Shown one piece after another: positions 60,979 through 64,000 of a stretch of 64,000 nucleotides of DNA; positions within the stretch are counted from its first letter, which is position 1; every line of letters starts with the position of its first letter. This stretch comes from Gordonia tangerina (GTDB lineage: Bacteria > Actinomycetota > Actinomycetes > Mycobacteriales > Mycobacteriaceae). The notes beneath the pieces are model-generated. The model worked only from the letters and a program-made list of their open reading frames with translations. It was not told where the DNA came from and searched no databases. Where the stretch lies: NCBI RefSeq assembly GCF_021556435.1, contig NZ_JAKGCU010000024.1:1-64000 (forward strand). Direction: 5' to 3'. Made by a program: the position numbers and the translations under genes.

Positions 60979-61236
60979 TCAGTAGGGGCGATACACCTTG
61001 AGCTGGCCGGCGTCGCCGATCGGATCGCCGTAGCCCTTCCGTGTGAGGTCATCACCTCCCGGACCGCCGAAGTCCCGGGTCTCAACCAGATCGAGGATGC
61101 TGCCTCTCGACGATCCTTCCGGGGCCGGCAGGGCGCCGCCGGGATCGGCGGCGAAGGCGGCTCCGGCTCCGAAGGTGGCCAGGCCCGCAGCGAGCAGGGT
61201 GCCGGCGAGGACGCGGCGGATCGGTGTTGCAGCCAT
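60979..61236 (-). CDS. small secreted protein
   Basis: The protein has 85 residues. The signal peptide IRRVLAGTLLAAGLATFGAGAAFA ends at about residue 29. The mature part has 56 residues, rich in Gly/Asp (FGGPGGDDLTRKGYGDPIGDAGQ). It is preceded at 61301-61327 by a GGAAC promoter almost identical to that of the other secreted protein gene at 56611, so the two are likely co-expressed. No family is recognised. Confidence 0.65.
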   Translation of the reverse strand: MAATPIRRVLAGTLLAAGLATFGAGAAFAADPGGALPAPEGSSRGSILDLVETRDFGGPGGDDLTRKGYGDPIGDAGQLKVYRPY

Positions 61237-61300
61237 GAAACGGTGCTCCTATCAAGTGATGTTCGATTGCCACGGGTGTGGCGTATAGACACCGATCTTT

Positions 61301-61327
61301 GATACACGGAGAAGCCGGGAAAGTTCC
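61301..61327 (-). promoter_or_regulatory. predicted ECF sigma promoter (secreted protein)
   Basis: On the minus strand GGAAC (61327-61323) is followed after 18 bases by TATC (61304-61301), a variant of the CATC -10 box. The first 14 bases match the 57032-57058 copy exactly. Confidence 0.55.
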
Positions 61328-61467
61328 CCCCGACGTCTGCGACCTACGCCGTGGGGCGGTGTCGCCGCGGTTGTGGGGTGCTGCGGGTTGTGGGTTTACG
61401 CTGGTGGCCGGTGCAGACAGTCACACCCGGAGTCGGCTTTGGTGGCTGTCGGGGGAGGGTGCGCGCG

Positions 61468-62739
61468 GTGCGGGTGACTGAGGAGAAACAGCGGCGGGTG
61501 GCTGCTGCGTGTGCCCGCCAGTGGGGGCTGATCACCTCGGCGCAGATCGCGGTGCTGGGGCTGCACGGCCAAGACGCCAAGCGAATGCGCGATGCCGGAG
61601 TCCTGATCACTGTGCAGCGCGGCGTGCATCGCCACCACCATGTCACCGAGACCGTGCCGACGCTGCTGACCGACGCGCGGTGCGCCTGGCTGCTGACGCG
61701 CCCGGCGATGTGGCACGAGGATCGGTTGGCGTTGCCCGCTCCGGACGCGGTAGTGACGGCGACGACAGCATTGGCCCTGCACGGCATCACCACCACACAG
61801 GGTGTATTGCCGGAGATCGCCATGGACACCGAGCGGTCCTACCGATCGACCGCACGCATCCTGACTCCGCCCGACGGCCTCGACTGGTCACAGGTGCAAC
61901 TGATCGACGGATTGCCGATCGCGCCGCCGATCCCGGCGCTGGCCGCCGTCATCGCGGCTGCTGCGGCTGATCACAGCGTCGAGCGCAGCGTTGACCTGAC
62001 GGCGTTCGTGGCCTCCGCTGTCGCGCACATCTGCGCCGACGCCGCCGATCACCCCGACAGTGAGGCGGTCATCGGTGCGGTGGCCAGTGTGGTCGGCCGA
62101 CGCTCCACCCAGGTCGTCGACGTCACACAGATGCTGGCCAGCATCTGCCGCACCGCCGGGGTGCCAGAACAGGTCCTCGCTCAGACGGTGCTAGCCGGGC
62201 AGTGGAATCTGGCGGTACCCGTTGACCGCACCCGCCAGGCGGTTGCGGCCGTACTCGCCGCCGTGTTCACCGGACCGACCCCGGCACTGCCGGCGGTGCT
62301 TACCGGACTGTTCAGTGCCGACCCGCCGGGGCGGGTGTGGCAGTGCGCGCACCGCGGGTGTCCGGATCGCGCGACCGGGTCGGGCTACTGCTCGCGCCAC
62401 CGCGTCCTCGAGGTCCGCACCCGCACCACCCGCCCCGCCACCGACGGGGACGAAATACCCCGGTCGGGGTTCGGCCTCTACGGTCGCCTCGACGACGACG
62501 GACACACAGTCCTGTGCCACGAATGCGGCCGCCGACTCCGACACATCAACGCACGGCACCTCGCCGGCCACGACATGACCGCCGCCGACTACCGTCTGGC
62601 CCACGGCATCTCACCGATGGTCGGCCTCATCAGCAGCGACGGCCACCGCCGACGCGCCCAGAACTCATTCGACCAGGACAGACCGGACATGCTGCGCCGA
62701 CTGCGCCCCACATCGACAAGTCCGACCAGGCGGCGGTGA
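61468..62739 (+). CDS. AbiEi-like antitoxin/regulator fused to a MucR-like zinc domain
   Basis: The protein has 423 residues from the GTG at 61468 (GGGGAGG upstream). The N-terminus (about 5-50, AACARQWGLITSAQIAVLGLHGQDAKRMRDAGVL) is the winged helix of AbiEi-type antitoxins and related regulators. The C-terminus has CAHRGCPDRATGSGYCSRH and then VLCHECGRRLRHINARHLAGHDMTAADYRLAHGI, the Ros/MucR zinc-finger pattern. No AbiEii toxin gene is adjacent. It may therefore be a DNA-binding regulator rather than half of a toxin-antitoxin pair. It is convergent with the Cas12m-like gene. Confidence 0.65.
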   Translation: MRVTEEKQRRVAAACARQWGLITSAQIAVLGLHGQDAKRMRDAGVLITVQRGVHRHHHVTETVPTLLTDARCAWLLTRPAMWHEDRLALPAPDAVVTATTALALHGITTTQGVLPEIAMDTERSYRSTARILTPPDGLDWSQVQLIDGLPIAPPIPALAAVIAAAAADHSVERSVDLTAFVASAVAHICADAADHPDSEAVIGAVASVVGRRSTQVVDVTQMLASICRTAGVPEQVLAQTVLAGQWNLAVPVDRTRQAVAAVLAAVFTGPTPALPAVLTGLFSADPPGRVWQCAHRGCPDRATGSGYCSRHRVLEVRTRTTRPATDGDEIPRSGFGLYGRLDDDGHTVLCHECGRRLRHINARHLAGHDMTAADYRLAHGISPMVGLISSDGHRRRAQNSFDQDRPDMLRRLRPTSTSPTRRR

Positions 62740-62968
62740 CTGCCCCGAACAGACCCGAGCCATATCAGTAGCCGCAGCTTTGCCCGTATTGCTGCGGAGG
62801 TATTTGCCGAGGGCACAGGGCTACGCTGGTGATAGGTAGCGGCACGCCCCGAAAGTGCCGACGCATGGTAACTGCGAACATCGGTCCCAGGCCGACCCTT
62901 AATAGGCGCAGCGGGTATGGTTCACGCTACTGGTAGCGATGCACCACCCTCAGCATCGACAATTACGC

Positions 62969-64000
62969 TTATACGTCCCTGACCGCGGTCGGGGCATCAC
63001 CCGATGCGCGGGTGAGCATTGTCGCCGTCGCCGCGCGATGCTGGTCGTAGCGGTGCCCGCAGCCCTGACACACCATTGCGCCGTCGAGCACGGTGCGGGT
63101 GCTGCTGGTGTGACCGCACTGCGGGTGAGTGGTGGCCAATCCTGACGCCGACACGGTCACCACCTCCACCCCGTCGCGGTGGGCCGCCGCCACCAGCAAC
63201 TCGCGGAGCGATCCCGGCGCGACCACCGCGCGGCGCTGCGCCACCCGGCGCCGCACCTGCGGGTGGAGCGCTGTGTCGCCGCGGGCAGCTGCGGCGGCGA
63301 TGTCGGGCAACGACAAGTCGTCGACGACCACCCGCCCCGCCAGGCCGACCAGGTGGGCGGCGGCCTGCCGGTAGAGGTCGCGGCGGCGGCGTAACGCCTT
63401 GGTGCGGGCATGTTCCTGGCGTCGCCACACCGGAATATCGTTGTGCCGCCACTGTTCTAGCGTTGCGATGATATCGGAGGCGTCGTCGGGTGGCTGCTGG
63501 GTCCACTGCTGGTGCAGCCACGCCAGCCGCGCCGGGCTCGCCCAGCGGGCCACCTCGGTGGGGGCGAGAACCTGATTCGGGTCACTCGGGTGGGGGACGG
63601 GCCCGTGCTCGGTGAGCCAGTCGACCACCGCCGCACGGGTGTGTCGCATCGCTTCGATGCGGCCGGCACCCAGCGTGGCCGCGTGCGCGACCTGGTCGGG
63701 CACCGACCGCGGCAGCCGCACCTGCCCGGTCATGCCGTCGGGGTCGACGGAGATCACCTCGCGCAGATGCGCCGCGATGCTGATCGGCCGACTCGACCGC
63801 CAGTCGGCGACGATCAGGTGCTCACCACCGTCGCGCCACCCCAACCGCACCGCCACGTCCGGACCCGCCGACACCTCGGCCGCGGCGTCATCGATGCGGG
63901 CCACCACCGAAATCTGGGCGCGCCGCTGGTCACTGACCCGCGACACCGTCAACCGGGCGAGCACGATCTCGGCGCCGGCGGCCAGCATGCGGTGCTGTTG
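62969..64000 (-). CDS. cas12m: Cas12m-like (type V-M) CRISPR effector, N-terminus outside window
   Basis: The frame runs off the right edge (first internal Met at 63988), leaving about 343 C-terminal residues. Marks of Cas12/TnpB proteins of V-U1 type: VAVRLGWRDGG (RuvC-I region, Arg where Asp is expected), ASPARLAWLHQQW and LEQWRHNDIPVWRRQEHARTKALRRRR, VVVDDLSLPDIA (RuvC-II, Asp for Glu), the zinc ribbon HPQC...CQGC, and HRYDQHRAATATM (RuvC-III with Asp kept). Cas12m effectors of Gordonia and Mycobacterium bind DNA without cutting it. No CRISPR array lies in 62740-62968. A TnpB-like transposon protein is the alternative. Confidence 0.7.
   Translation of the reverse strand, partial: QQHRMLAAGAEIVLARLTVSRVSDQRRAQISVVARIDDAAAEVSAGPDVAVRLGWRDGGEHLIVADWRSSRPISIAAHLREVISVDPDGMTGQVRLPRSVPDQVAHAATLGAGRIEAMRHTRAAVVDWLTEHGPVPHPSDPNQVLAPTEVARWASPARLAWLHQQWTQQPPDDASDIIATLEQWRHNDIPVWRRQEHARTKALRRRRDLYRQAAAHLVGLAGRVVVDDLSLPDIAAAAARGDTALHPQVRRRVAQRRAVVAPGSLRELLVAAAHRDGVEVVTVSASGLATTHPQCGHTSSTRTVLDGAMVCQGCGHRYDQHRAATATMLTRASGDAPTAVRDV

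Noticed and set aside
62740..62968. Possible CRISPR array beside the Cas12m-like gene
   Set aside because: No repeated units of array length are present; only a short palindrome (CGCTAC-TG-GTAGCG) was seen.
1..64000. tRNA and rRNA genes
   Set aside because: No cloverleaf-like or rRNA-like sequence was recognised by reading; a tRNAscan run would be needed to exclude a divergent tRNA.

Overview
The window is high-GC actinobacterial DNA and reads as about 64 kb of a conjugative plasmid (or integrative element) from a mycolic-acid bacterium, most likely Gordonia, Mycobacterium or Rhodococcus. Pointers are the SCO6880-type transfer ATPase cluster, a cutinase, DUF7373-like lipoproteins, IniA/IniC-like dynamins, DUF4192 and DUF4913 proteins and a Cas12m-type effector. 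No rRNA, tRNA, recognisable IS or CRISPR array was seen. The right edge cuts through a gene.

Layout. 1-6.4 kb: small plus-strand accessory genes (TIR-like, DUF4192, NrdH redoxin, DnaB-N-like, small membrane protein). Three of them follow strongly folded leader elements, two of which are copies of one another. 6.5-13.8 kb: a divergent HTH regulator facing an operator-promoter that drives a giant methyltransferase-helicase of the DarB-like antirestriction type, with a nested overlapping gene near its start. 13.8-16.9 kb: probable oriT, MobC-like protein and relaxase. 17-19 kb: two cargo genes, a membrane-anchored protein and a DUF2971 protein. 19-38 kb: a long minus-strand, translationally coupled transfer operon with coupling protein, NlpC/P60 hydrolase, VirB4-like ATPase, SCO6880 protein, TrbL/VirB6-like channel, several lipoproteins and membrane proteins, a glycine-zipper envelope protein and a cutinase.

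38-45.6 kb: maintenance region. It holds a hairpin-rich non-coding stretch, a double-HTH regulator, a replication protein with primase-polymerase (AEP) motifs and winged helices, an Rv3651-like protein, and a ParA/ribbon-helix-helix ParB partition operon flanked on both sides by clustered GCTAGC repeats (centromere).

45.6-62.7 kb: a cell-envelope module of a DUF7373-like lipoprotein, two dynamin-like GTPases, an Hsp70-like membrane protein, two Asp-rich calcium-type repeat proteins, an FHA-ABC transporter, two CD225-type membrane proteins, small secreted proteins and an ECF sigma factor. Eight promoters with a GGAAC -35 box and a C(A/G)TC-like -10 box at near-constant spacing lie in front of these genes and of the sigma operon itself, which suggests one self-regulated, plasmid-borne regulon. 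The window ends with an AbiEi/MucR-like regulator and the C-terminal part of a type V-M (Cas12m-like) effector whose RuvC active site looks degraded.

In combination, the antirestriction enzyme would protect incoming DNA, the relaxase and type IV system would move it, Rep/Par would maintain it, and the envelope module plus the DNA-binding CRISPR effector look like cargo that alters the host surface or silences competing DNA.
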